The notes under the pieces are model-generated. The model did no database searches and was not told the DNA's origin. It saw only the letters and a program-made list of their open reading frames with translations. A stretch of 25,986 nucleotides of DNA from Thermoplasmata archaeon. Lineage in GTDB: Archaea; Thermoplasmatota; E2; UBA202; DSCA01. Positions within the stretch are counted from its first letter, which is position 1. Every line of letters starts with the position of its first letter. This document shows positions 1-7,208 of this stretch, one piece after another. The stretch spans positions 1 to 25,986 of the forward strand of contig JAGGSL010000015.1 of the NCBI GenBank assembly GCA_021159125.1, given 5' to 3'. The position numbers and the translations under genes are program-made.

Positions 1-113
1 TGATATGAGATTGAGAATATATACGGATTTCGAGAGATGCGGAATCTCGTCATTCAAAAATCCTCTTTATTTGGGCTTTGTCGAGATGCCTGCTGGAAGA
101 TTTCAACTCTTCT

Positions 114-2612
114 TTACGGATATCCTCCTATTTTCAGTGAGGGGTCTCCAAGCAGAACCCACTGCTGCACCGCCTTCTCATCTATGGAATCCCATCCCGA
201 ATCAGGGAACCACCAGCATTCTGGCAATGTAAATGATTTGAAATGGCTGATGTAGCTTGTCTGCGTTTGTGTGTATGCTTTTCCTAAAATGTCATATTCA
301 TGCTCGCCGTACTGTCTGAAGAATTCAGAGGTAATCCATCCGTCTCCTGCCCCGACTGTGCAGAACTCTCCTTCCCACCCCCATCCGAATCCTGTATTGC
401 CCATGGATGCAATCGCCCCGCTATCAGGCATCTTCACCATGTACCAGCCCCAGCATTCAGGCGTCGGCTGTCCGTATGTGTGCATGTATATGTTCTTGCC
501 GAAGAATATCAGGAAGAAAATGTCAAGCACTGATGGAGCAAGCGAAACGTTGAAAAGACTGTTGTGGCATCCCCCGACAACAGTTATTGGATATTTACCT
601 TCGTTGGAAAGTTGCTTCATCGGAAATACAGGGAATTTTACCCACGGGAACCAGGGCGTAACCTGGGAAACTGTAAGTCCGTCAACGGAGCCGTACTGGC
701 GGTTTCCGGGAATGCCCGGATACTGGTCGCCCCAGTAGCCCGGACTGCCATGCCCTGAGAAAAACGCAAAGCCATGTCCTTCGCTGAAAGCCTCTATTAT
801 ATCCTCCTGCCCTGTGAATCTGCCGTTGGATGTCCATAGAATATCCCTATCAAAACGTTCTGGCATGTAATATAGAGCTCCTCCCCTGCCATGGAGCGAT
901 CTGGCGCCTGTCACCCACTCTCCTTCATAATACATCTCCGTATGATTTCTGTAATCGTTGAATACAATATCTCCGTTGCTGTTCTCAACCCATACATGAA
1001 CGTCTGTGACATTTCCGTATGGCTGCGGATCATACGACTTGCCCCTTATGTGAAGCACGCCATCTTCATAAGAAACGTTTGCCCACCAGAAAAGTGTGTT
1101 GCAGTAAGCCTCGCTCTCACTCGGAGTGTAGGAGTAATCGTCTTTGCCAAGAACATCACCATTTGATACAGACACAATCTCTGTAATCGGCGGGGCAGGA
1201 TATCCGTTCTCCAGAGCGGGGTTGAGATGGTCATCATGGTTGAAATGCAATGAAGTGTCTGCATTCCTGTCAAGAGTAACACGTATAACATCAGCCGGGC
1301 CTGTCACACCCTCGTCGTTTTTGCTCTGCCCGTATATGGTGTATTCTCCGTCTGGCAATCCATTTGTGTCCCACTGGAAGTCCAGGTCATGCTGGTCAAG
1401 GAATCCGTCGCCTGAAGCCACCATTATGCTGTCGAACCAGTCGCTGCCGTACGTTGTCGTCTCATAGGTGATTATTTTATTAACAACATCTCTGACTTCC
1501 TGAATGTTGCGGCATGCAAGCCTGCCTACGGCTACATCAGGATATAAATCAAGCACGTCTTCAGGCTGCCCTGTCTCGTCTGTCCATTCCGCAAATATTC
1601 CATTTCCATTGCTGTCCCAGTTGTCGAATTCCCCGCCTTCCTTGTAAATGTCCGCATAATACATATCGCATGGATAGCCGGGCTCTCCCGATACAAGATT
1701 TGAGTATCTCACAGGCACATACCATCCTGTGACGCCTGAGTTGGCATTATCGCGGGGCTTTGCGTAAAAGGTGGATTTGAGTCCGCCAACAAGCATGACA
1801 TATTTCGTGCCCCACTGCTCCACTGCATCTTTAATGAAATATTTTATTTTCTCGGGCTCGTCCACACCGCTATACTGCGCGTATATCTCCTCTGTTGTTT
1901 CCAGCCTCGTGCTCACGCCGTGGCTGATTTTATGGTCAACAAGCGGCTGGAGTTCAGATGAAAATTTTTGGGGTGCAATTATAACAAGCTCGTAGGTATC
2001 TTTCTTCGGCAGGGTGAATGCAGGCGGGTCATATGTTATGCGAATATCAGCGCTGTCTGCCACATATAACAGCCCGTCAGCAGGAACATATCGAACAGGA
2101 TAGATGTTAACAGTCACGTATGTCACATGCTCCATTTCCCCGTTCAGCCCGCAGCCCACGTTGTAGCTGTACCATGATGACGGAAACATATCATGGCTGC
2201 TGTAAAGCTCTGTGTCTTTCCCGGGCGGTCTGTAGCCGTCGATGGGAGACAATGGCATTGGCGCAGGCGCAGGAGCAATTTGTGAACTGACAGTTTGCTC
2301 TTGCACTCCTTTAATTTCCACCTCCACCCTGACATTTCTCACGCCGAAGGGCAACTCGAAAGTTTTAACAGTGCGGGGAAGCAAAGGCTTTCCGGGATTG
2401 AGGAGGTAATCTGCTTCATCACACTCCACCCGGATGTATCCGTCCGTGCCTTTGGTGAGGGCAGGAGGTGAAAATTCAACACTTGCAGCCTTTGATGTAT
2501 CCATGGCAGCCAGCGACGTGGAAAATGAGTCTCGCTCTACTGAAACGGCAGTCACTCCCAGCCCGCTCAAAACAATCATATACACAATTGCAACAGATAG
2601 CATTTTTTTCAT
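114..2612 (-). CDS. Secreted C25 (gingipain-like) cysteine peptidase
   Basis: An exported endopeptidase of family C25, expected to act outside the cell. The chosen start gives a basic/hydrophobic signal peptide (MKKMLSVAIVYMIVLSGLG). An in-frame ATG 18 nt upstream would put six non-signal residues in front, and a TATA-like box near 2644-2650 places transcription start just upstream of the chosen ATG. Counting from the longer start, a propeptide-like N-terminal region covers about 30-210, and the catalytic region begins near 213 (YELVIIAPQKF). Further marks are YYADIYKEGG followed by the acidic DSNGNGIF (about 324-346), and DVAVGRLACRN. The likely catalytic His is in FFSGHGSPG (H627) and the likely nucleophile in VVGGCHNS (C688). 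A stretch of about 170 residues (430-600) with Ig-like character, including GLPDGEYTIYGQSKND, splits the catalytic region. The tail LLGDPSLKIGGYP is typical of the family. No membrane anchor or PGF-CTERM-like tail is visible, so the product is probably released. It is transcribed alone, divergently from the helicase. Confidence 0.88.
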   Translation of the reverse strand: MKKMLSVAIVYMIVLSGLGVTAVSVERDSFSTSLAAMDTSKAASVEFSPPALTKGTDGYIRVECDEADYLLNPGKPLLPRTVKTFELPFGVRNVRVEVEIKGVQEQTVSSQIAPAPAPMPLSPIDGYRPPGKDTELYSSHDMFPSSWYSYNVGCGLNGEMEHVTYVTVNIYPVRYVPADGLLYVADSADIRITYDPPAFTLPKKDTYELVIIAPQKFSSELQPLVDHKISHGVSTRLETTEEIYAQYSGVDEPEKIKYFIKDAVEQWGTKYVMLVGGLKSTFYAKPRDNANSGVTGWYVPVRYSNLVSGEPGYPCDMYYADIYKEGGEFDNWDSNGNGIFAEWTDETGQPEDVLDLYPDVAVGRLACRNIQEVRDVVNKIITYETTTYGSDWFDSIMVASGDGFLDQHDLDFQWDTNGLPDGEYTIYGQSKNDEGVTGPADVIRVTLDRNADTSLHFNHDDHLNPALENGYPAPPITEIVSVSNGDVLGKDDYSYTPSESEAYCNTLFWWANVSYEDGVLHIRGKSYDPQPYGNVTDVHVWVENSNGDIVFNDYRNHTEMYYEGEWVTGARSLHGRGGALYYMPERFDRDILWTSNGRFTGQEDIIEAFSEGHGFAFFSGHGSPGYWGDQYPGIPGNRQYGSVDGLTVSQVTPWFPWVKFPVFPMKQLSNEGKYPITVVGGCHNSLFNVSLAPSVLDIFFLIFFGKNIYMHTYGQPTPECWGWYMVKMPDSGAIASMGNTGFGWGWEGEFCTVGAGDGWITSEFFRQYGEHEYDILGKAYTQTQTSYISHFKSFTLPECWWFPDSGWDSIDEKAVQQWVLLGDPSLKIGGYP

Positions 2613-2643
2613 ATTACCACATGCATACATCTGCTACTCGCTA

Positions 2644-2692
2644 TTAAAAATTTCGCTGGTTTATGCCCGGCAATACCACCAACTATAAATAT
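2644..2692 (-). promoter_or_regulatory. Candidate promoter of the C25 peptidase gene
   Basis: Read on the minus strand, two TATA-like stretches precede the peptidase gene: TTTTTAATAG (about 2642-2650) and ATATTTATAG (about 2683-2692). The nearer one would start transcription about 10 nt before the ATG at 2612. Which one is used cannot be settled by eye. Confidence 0.35.
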
Positions 2693-2723
2693 CATGACTG
2701 CCTATTGAGCTGACGACACGTGA

Positions 2724-2733
2724 TTTAATATAT
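2724..2733 (+). promoter_or_regulatory. TATA-like box of the DEAD-box helicase gene
   Basis: TTTAATATAT fits an archaeal TATA box. Transcription would start near 2755, leaving a leader of about 100 nt before the helicase ATG. Most other genes in this window appear to have almost no leader, so this length stands out. Confidence 0.5.
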
Positions 2734-2769
2734 GAAGGGCATGTATTAGGATAATTTGGTTTGTTTGTT

Positions 2770-2861
2770 ATGCTCTTTTTGTTAATTGCTGTTGTTACAA
2801 AGGTAAAAAAATGAAGAAAGAAAACAATGGCATTACAGCCAGTATTAGAGGATTAATATGA
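2770..2861 (+). other. Two chained mini-ORFs in the helicase leader
   Basis: ATG at 2770 opens a 14-codon frame (MLFLLIAVVTKVKK) whose TGA (2812-2814) overlaps the ATG at 2811 as ATGA. That ATG, preceded by AAAGGT about 6 nt upstream, opens a 16-codon frame (MKKENNGITASIRGLI). Its TGA (2859-2861) in turn overlaps the helicase ATG at 2858 as ATGA. The stretch AGAGGATT inside the second frame could also serve as the helicase ribosome binding site. The frames and overlaps are seen directly; translation of either peptide and any regulatory role are inference. The arrangement could be chance in an AT-rich leader. Confidence 0.35.
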
Positions 2862-4126
2862 AATTTGAAGAAGTAAATATGAATAAAGTTTTTCTTGAAA
2901 AAACAAGAGAACATGGATTTGAGGAAATGACCTATATCCAGGAGAAATGCATACCTGAAATAAACAGGAAAAGAGATGTTGTGGGGCAGGCTGAAACAGG
3001 CTCGGGGAAAACCCTTGCGTTTGCACTTCCCATACTTGACAAAATCTCCCCGGGAGAGGGCATACAGGCGCTCGTTCTGACCCCTACAAGGGAGCTTTGC
3101 GTGCAGGTTACAGAGGTTTTCCAGGATTTTGGGGCGCCACTTCGCATAAAAACAACGAGCATATACGGCGGCGTTAGCATAGAGCCGCAGATGAAAAATA
3201 TAAAAAAGGCGGACATAATTGTCGGCACTCCTGGCAGAATACTCGACCATCTCGGCAGAGGTACAATAAATTTCAGCAATCTTCGTTTCCTTGTTCTTGA
3301 CGAAACAGACAGAATGCTTGACATGGGATTCATAGATGACGTTGACAGGATAATATCTCACACCCCGAAAGAAAGGCAGACATTGATGTTCAGCGCCACG
3401 ATATATGACGAAGTTCACAGAATAATGAGCAGGTATCTCCGAAACCCGGAAATCATCAAGACGCACTCCCATGTTGATGCAAGCAAGCTGAAGCAGGTAT
3501 ATTACGACATACTCCAGCAGAACATGAAGTTCTCTCTTCTTGTTCATTTGCTAAAGAATAGCACGCCGGGGCTTGCAATAGTTTTCTGCAGCACCCGCCA
3601 GGAATCAGATGTTGTTGCCAAAAACCTCAAAAGCCAGGGAGTGAATGCAGTTGCGATACACGGCGGAATGAGCCAGAATAAGCGCCTCCAGTCACTCAAC
3701 TCTCTGAAGAATAAAAATACGGATGTGCTTGTGGCGACAGATGTCGCAGCAAGAGGGCTTGACATAAAGGATGTCACCAACATATACAACTACGACACGC
3801 CGAAGACCGCGAAAGAATACGTTCACCGTATAGGGAGAACGGCACGTGCAGGAGAGAAAGGGAAGGCAGTGACGCTTCTCACAAAGCGCGACCATGACAA
3901 CTTCAGACGAATCCAGAAAGAATATGACATGGAGATAGAGCGCGCGGATATGCCTGACTTCAGAAAAGTCCCGTTCACACGATATTCCGAGGAAAGAAGC
4001 GATAGAAGATACAGCAGGAGGTCTGGCGGAGGAGGCGGAAGGCCCAGGCAGGGTGAGAGAAATTTTGGAAGGCGCAGATACTCACCCCGCACTGAGAGGC
4101 CGAGATACAATAATCCCAGATGGTAG
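2858..4126 (+). CDS. DEAD-box ATP-dependent RNA helicase
   Basis: An ATP-dependent RNA helicase of superfamily 2, remodelling RNA structure in ribosome assembly, mRNA decay or cold adaptation. All core motifs can be read: a Q-motif region (FEEMTYIQEKCIPEI), motif I AETGSGKT (45-52), Ia PTREL, Ib TPGR, motif II as DETD (148-151) in place of DEAD, motif III SAT (179-181), IVFCSTR, motif V ATDVAARGLDI, and motif VI HRIGRTAR (323-330). The last 45 residues form a basic Gly/Arg-rich tail (SGGGGGRPRQ), as in RNA-binding extensions of cold-shock-type helicases. The start has AGAGG 6-10 nt upstream and overlaps the stop of an upstream mini-ORF. Length (422) is normal. The exact RNA substrates cannot be told from sequence. 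Confidence 0.95.
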   Translation: MKFEEVNMNKVFLEKTREHGFEEMTYIQEKCIPEINRKRDVVGQAETGSGKTLAFALPILDKISPGEGIQALVLTPTRELCVQVTEVFQDFGAPLRIKTTSIYGGVSIEPQMKNIKKADIIVGTPGRILDHLGRGTINFSNLRFLVLDETDRMLDMGFIDDVDRIISHTPKERQTLMFSATIYDEVHRIMSRYLRNPEIIKTHSHVDASKLKQVYYDILQQNMKFSLLVHLLKNSTPGLAIVFCSTRQESDVVAKNLKSQGVNAVAIHGGMSQNKRLQSLNSLKNKNTDVLVATDVAARGLDIKDVTNIYNYDTPKTAKEYVHRIGRTARAGEKGKAVTLLTKRDHDNFRRIQKEYDMEIERADMPDFRKVPFTRYSEERSDRRYSRRSGGGGGRPRQGERNFGRRRYSPRTERPRYNNPRW

Positions 4127-4192
4127 AACTTATGCCATCCCGGTGCATTGTAAAATAAATAGAAAAAACAAAAAACAGGGCAGAGTTAGCAT

Positions 4193-5086
4193 ATGGTGAA
4201 AAAGCCATATGTCGCTCTCTTCATTTCGATAGTGTCTGTCTCATTTGCAGCCATATTTATTGTATCGGCAGAATCGCCCCCTTTAACCATCGCCTTTTAC
4301 CGCCTTCTTTTCACGACGCTGCTCGTCTCACCGTTCATTCTATTTGATAAAAACCGCAGGAAAGAGATAGTCTCTCTTCCTTCCCGTGACATGATTTTTA
4401 TGGCTGCCATAGGCGTCATTCTCGCTGCTCACTTCGCTTTGTGGATATCATCTCTTGAAAAAACATCTGTGGCAAGCTCTGTCATACTTGTTACGGCGCA
4501 TCCCGTGCTTGTGACCCCGCTTGCATACTTCCTATTTAAAGAAAAACCATCTCTTTTGAACGTGGGCGGCATAGCTCTTTCTCTCACCGGTGTTTCAATT
4601 CTCGTCGCGGGAAACTACGGCATACGCTCTTCAACCCTTGAGGGCAACATACTTGCCATGCTTGGGGGGGCGGCGGCGGGGCTTTACATACTCGGCGGCA
4701 GGAAGATGCGCCGCAATACCTCCACTTTCTGTTATGCTTTCGTGGTTTATGCATTTGCCTCCGTTACCCTGCTTGTTTTGTGCCTTGCATTTTCATCTCC
4801 GCTGTACGGAATAAGCATGCGTGATTACGGGATAATTTTTCTGATGGCTCTCGTTTCCGGCATGTTCGGCCATACCCTTTACAACTACTCGCTTAGGTTT
4901 GTGCGTGCCTCTCTTGCTTCCGTGTCGCTGCTGGGAGAGCCGTTGGGCTCTGCATTGCTTGCCTTCGTTCTTCCATGGATACATCAGGTGCCAACTGCCT
5001 ATACCATAGGGGGCGGCGTGCTTGTGATTGCAGGAATATATTTAACTTCGCGCAACCAGGGACTGGAGGTCATTCCGATCGCATGA
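4193..5086 (+). CDS. EamA-family (DMT superfamily) transporter, full length
   Basis: An integral membrane protein of 297 residues with about ten hydrophobic segments arranged as two EamA repeats (roughly 8-140 and 150-287). Each repeat has the usual ending, seen as the conserved LLGEPLGSALLAFVLPW before the last helix. The family exports amino acids, nucleosides or other small metabolites; the substrate here is unknown. An AT-rich box (AAAATAAATAG, about 4152-4162) lies about 30 nt before the start, so the gene probably has its own promoter rather than reading through from the helicase 66 nt upstream. A run of seven G within the gene leaves the reading frame intact. A second, half-size member of this superfamily is at the right end of the window. 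Confidence 0.88.
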   Translation: MVKKPYVALFISIVSVSFAAIFIVSAESPPLTIAFYRLLFTTLLVSPFILFDKNRRKEIVSLPSRDMIFMAAIGVILAAHFALWISSLEKTSVASSVILVTAHPVLVTPLAYFLFKEKPSLLNVGGIALSLTGVSILVAGNYGIRSSTLEGNILAMLGGAAAGLYILGGRKMRRNTSTFCYAFVVYAFASVTLLVLCLAFSSPLYGISMRDYGIIFLMALVSGMFGHTLYNYSLRFVRASLASVSLLGEPLGSALLAFVLPWIHQVPTAYTIGGGVLVIAGIYLTSRNQGLEVIPIA

Positions 5087-5098
5087 CCGGCTGCATGA

Positions 5099-5107
5099 TT
5101 TATAAAT
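5099..5107 (+). promoter_or_regulatory. TATA-like box of the epimerase gene
   Basis: TTTATAAAT is centred 24 nt before the ATG at 5127. That spacing predicts a leaderless mRNA and supports the ATG over the in-frame TTG at 5118. Confidence 0.55.
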
Positions 5108-5126
5108 TCGTTTTGCATTGAGGCAT

Positions 5127-6047
5127 ATGAAAGTGGCGATAACAGGCGTTGCGGGATATTTCGGGCGCAAGATAATGGAGCGCCTTGAGAGAAACGAGGA
5201 AGTCGAAAAAGTGGTGGGCATTTCGAGAAGAAAATACGACCATTCGTTCAGCAAGTTGGATTACCATCGCATGGATGTGAGAAGCGACAAACTGGGAGAG
5301 CTTTTTGCAGAGAATGAGGTGGATGCTGTCGTCCATCTCGCATTTGTGCTGAACCCGATACACAACAAAAAGGAAATGCGCAGCATTGATATTGAAGGGG
5401 CGAAAAATGTTCTTGAGGCATCAGAGCGTGCGGGCGTCAAAAAAATCATAATGACAAGCAGCACAACCGTATATGGCACATGGCCCAACAGCCCTGTTTA
5501 CACGGAGGAAAGTCCTGTAAAGCCTCATCCCACCTACTATTACAGCAGGCACAAGGTCGAGATAGAAAAGGTGTGCAATGCTTTCAAGGAAAAAAATGAT
5601 AACATAACCTTAACGATATTCCGTCCCTGCCTTGTTCTTGGACCAACGACCGAGCAATTTTACGCAAAACTCCTCAACTGGCCCATTCTTCCCCTTGTCG
5701 GAGGAAGCAATCCCGAGATGCAGTTCATACATGAGGACGACATCGGAAGGGCATATGAATTCTTTTTGATGAATGATCATGAAGGCGTCTTTAACATTGT
5801 CGGCGAAGGCACCATTTCATGGAAGGAGGTGATAGAGACAGCCGGAAAGAAAGCTGTAAAAATGCCTGACTCCGTGCTTTATCCCCTTTTGAAGGCGCTA
5901 TGGGGTCTCCACCTGGTTCAGATTCCTCCTGAAATACTGGATTTTGTGAAATATCCGTGGGTTGCATCTGGAGAGAAGGCAAAAAAGGCAGGATTTGTGC
6001 CGCAGTACAGCTCAAAAGAAGCCCTCCTTTCCTTCCTCAAAAAGTAA
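5127..6047 (+). CDS. NAD-dependent epimerase/dehydratase (extended SDR)
   Basis: A 306-residue extended short-chain dehydrogenase/reductase, probably acting on a nucleotide-sugar or related hydroxylated substrate in the cytoplasm. The Rossmann glycine motif is at the N terminus (TGVAGYFG, residues 6-13). A hydrophobic strand DAVVHLAF follows, then the Ser/Thr of the active site in TSSTTVYG (110-117) and the catalytic YxxxK as Y139-SRH-K143. The C-terminal half holds the substrate region (FRPCLVLG, FIHEDDIGRAYEFF). The ATG at 5127 is chosen because it starts directly at the first beta strand and sits 24 nt from a TATA-like box; a TTG nine bases upstream is the alternative. The specific substrate cannot be assigned, and no sugar-pathway gene is adjacent. 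Confidence 0.88.
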   Translation: MKVAITGVAGYFGRKIMERLERNEEVEKVVGISRRKYDHSFSKLDYHRMDVRSDKLGELFAENEVDAVVHLAFVLNPIHNKKEMRSIDIEGAKNVLEASERAGVKKIIMTSSTTVYGTWPNSPVYTEESPVKPHPTYYYSRHKVEIEKVCNAFKEKNDNITLTIFRPCLVLGPTTEQFYAKLLNWPILPLVGGSNPEMQFIHEDDIGRAYEFFLMNDHEGVFNIVGEGTISWKEVIETAGKKAVKMPDSVLYPLLKALWGLHLVQIPPEILDFVKYPWVASGEKAKKAGFVPQYSSKEALLSFLKK

Positions 6048-6050
6048 AAG

Positions 6051-6058
6051 CTTTATTA
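6051..6058 (+). promoter_or_regulatory. TATA-like box of the tRNA-Pro gene
   Basis: CTTTATTA lies about 31 nt before the first base of the mature tRNA, overlapping the sequence just after the epimerase stop. The spacing suits an archaeal tRNA promoter with a few bases of 5' leader. Confidence 0.45.
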
Positions 6059-6085
6059 CCCTGTTCGATTTACCATTTGCTTTTC

Positions 6086-6158
6086 GGGCCCGTGGGGTAG
6101 CTTGGCATCCTTCCAGCTTGGGGTGCTGGTAACCCGAGTTCAAATCTCGGCGGGCCCA
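6086..6158 (+). tRNA. tRNA-Pro (anticodon GGG)
   Basis: A complete cloverleaf can be drawn by hand. Acceptor stem GGGCCCG pairs with CGGGCCC. The D stem GGGT pairs with ATCC around AGCTTGGC. The anticodon stem CCAGC/GCTGG encloses the loop TTGGGGT, giving anticodon GGG. The variable loop is TAAC, and the T stem CCGAG/CTCGG encloses TTCAAAT. The discriminator base is A. The 3' CCA is not encoded and must be added after transcription. No intron is seen. The last 19 bases overlap the end of the Trm112-like gene on the other strand. Confidence 0.96.
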
Positions 6159-6328
6159 CTTTCATTTATCATATACGGTATGCCATCCTTTATTTTATAT
6201 TCTGCTTTGCATTCTCTGCATATGAGCATTCCTTCCAGTATGTCATCTCCCTCCTTCTCATTAACTTGCAGTTCGAGTTCACCCCTGCAGGCAGGGCAGC
6301 ACATCAGCCTAACAAATTTTTCCTTCAT
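6140..6328 (-). CDS. Trm112-family zinc protein (methyltransferase activator)
   Basis: A 62-residue protein of the Trm112/UPF0434 type. Four cysteines in the family pattern (C11-P-A-C14 and C37-R-E-C40) should bind zinc, and the segment YKIKDGIPYMI matches the conserved YPIxDGIPxML. In archaea and eukaryotes Trm112 binds and stabilises several SAM-dependent methyltransferases acting on tRNA, rRNA or release factors; bacterial relatives are less well understood. The last five codons (GPAEI) and the stop are read from the complement of the T arm and acceptor stem of the tRNA-Pro gene, a 19-bp tail-to-tail overlap. The gene diverges from truA with only 43 bp between the start codons. No partner methyltransferase is in the window. 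Confidence 0.82.
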   Translation of the reverse strand: MKEKFVRLMCCPACRGELELQVNEKEGDDILEGMLICRECKAEYKIKDGIPYMINESGPAEI

Positions 6329-6343
6329 TACAATGACATAAAG

Positions 6344-6357
6344 AAATTAAATAAAAA
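6344..6357. promoter_or_regulatory. Shared AT box between the Trm112-like gene and truA
   Basis: AAATTAAATAAAAA is centred at about 6350, the midpoint between the two divergent start codons (6328 and 6372), so each start is about 22 nt away. Read in either direction it resembles a TATA box. One box could serve both genes, each with a nearly leaderless mRNA. A role in both directions is inference. Confidence 0.4.
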
Positions 6358-6371
6358 GTTGATTACAAAAC

Positions 6372-7166
6372 ATGCGTCTTGCACTGAAAATTGCTTACGA
6401 CGGTACGCTTTACCACGGCTTTGCACGCCAGCCCGGCATTGAAACAATAGAAGGGGCGCTGGAAAAAAACCTCAGGGAGATGGGGGCGATAGGGAGCGGT
6501 GAACATCTGCGGGTGGCATCAAGGACGGACAGGGGCGTGAGCGCTGCAGGAAATGTTGTGGCTTTTAACACAGATATGGACAGCAATTCGGTTGTAAACG
6601 CGCTTGTTCACACGCTTAAGGGCATATGGGTGGTGGGCTTTGCCGAAGCGCCGGATGACTTCAACCCCCGCCATGCTTTAAAGAAGAAATACAGATATTA
6701 CCTTTATAACGACGGCATTGACATGGCTGCTTTGAAAGAGGCAATCAATCTTTTTGTCGGAGAGCACGATTTCACGAATTTTGCACGGCTGGACGGAAGG
6801 AACCCGATAAGAAAGATTTTGAAGGCAAAAGTTTCAGGCAGCCGCATTCTCAAAATAGATTTTGAAGGCAAAAGTTTTTTATGGAACCAGGTGAGGCGCA
6901 TGGTGGCTGCGGCGGAGAAGGCGGGGAGGGGCGAGATATCAATAGGCGAGTTAGAAAATGCCATAAACGGAAAAAGCAAAATTAATTTTGGAATTTCCCC
7001 ACCGGAAAATCTGTTACTCGTGAACTTGTATTATAAAAAAACTTTGAAATTTCGCGGTGTGGAGGAAACCGGAAAATTTGCTTCGGAAATGGCGAAAAAA
7101 TTGGAGGTAAAGATAGCAATGTCGAAAGATATGGTGCATGTTTGTAAACTTCCGCTAACGAAATAA
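6372..7166 (+). CDS. truA: tRNA pseudouridine synthase A
   Basis: Converts uridine to pseudouridine in the anticodon arm of tRNAs (positions 38-40 in characterised TruA/Pus3 enzymes). The catalytic Asp is D53 in the signature RTDRGVSAAGNVV. The N terminus MRLALKIAYDGTLYHGF is a classic TruA opening, and FNPRHALKKKYRYYLY and FLWNQVRRMV are the conserved tRNA-binding and core segments. The length, 264 residues, is normal. The start lies about 22 nt from the shared AT box, so the mRNA is probably leaderless. It diverges from the Trm112-like gene and follows a tRNA gene, which fits a tRNA-modification neighbourhood. Confidence 0.95.
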   Translation: MRLALKIAYDGTLYHGFARQPGIETIEGALEKNLREMGAIGSGEHLRVASRTDRGVSAAGNVVAFNTDMDSNSVVNALVHTLKGIWVVGFAEAPDDFNPRHALKKKYRYYLYNDGIDMAALKEAINLFVGEHDFTNFARLDGRNPIRKILKAKVSGSRILKIDFEGKSFLWNQVRRMVAAAEKAGRGEISIGELENAINGKSKINFGISPPENLLLVNLYYKKTLKFRGVEETGKFASEMAKKLEVKIAMSKDMVHVCKLPLTK

Positions 7167-7202
7167 ATATATATGTGCTTTCCATTCTCATAATTAGGTG
7201 AT
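7165..7202 (+). promoter_or_regulatory. Promoter and ribosome binding site of the secreted-protein gene
   Basis: AAATATATATG (7165-7175) is a TATA-like box overlapping the truA stop, with transcription expected near 7195. AGGTGAT (7196-7202), 6 nt before the ATG at 7209, is a strong match to the anti-Shine-Dalgarno end of archaeal 16S rRNA. This is one of the clearest ribosome binding sites in the window, so the gene is probably well expressed. Confidence 0.55.
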
Positions 7203-7208
7203 TGTATA

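Noticed and set aside
31..49. Small inverted repeat GAGAT/ATCTC downstream of the C25 peptidase gene
   Set aside because: The stem has only 5 bp and is not followed by a T tract in the direction of transcription, so it is not a supportable terminator. Nothing else is seen in positions 1-113.
2795..3547. A 250-codon open frame antisense to the helicase gene
   Set aside because: It lies opposite conserved helicase motifs, has an odd Cys/Tyr/Phe-rich composition and shows no family motif. It is a shadow of the coding strand.
4664..4670. Run of seven G in the EamA transporter gene as a possible frameshift site
   Set aside because: The frame continues through conserved membrane segments on both sides, so there is no sign of a break. 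A similar G run in glyS near 23804 is also in frame.
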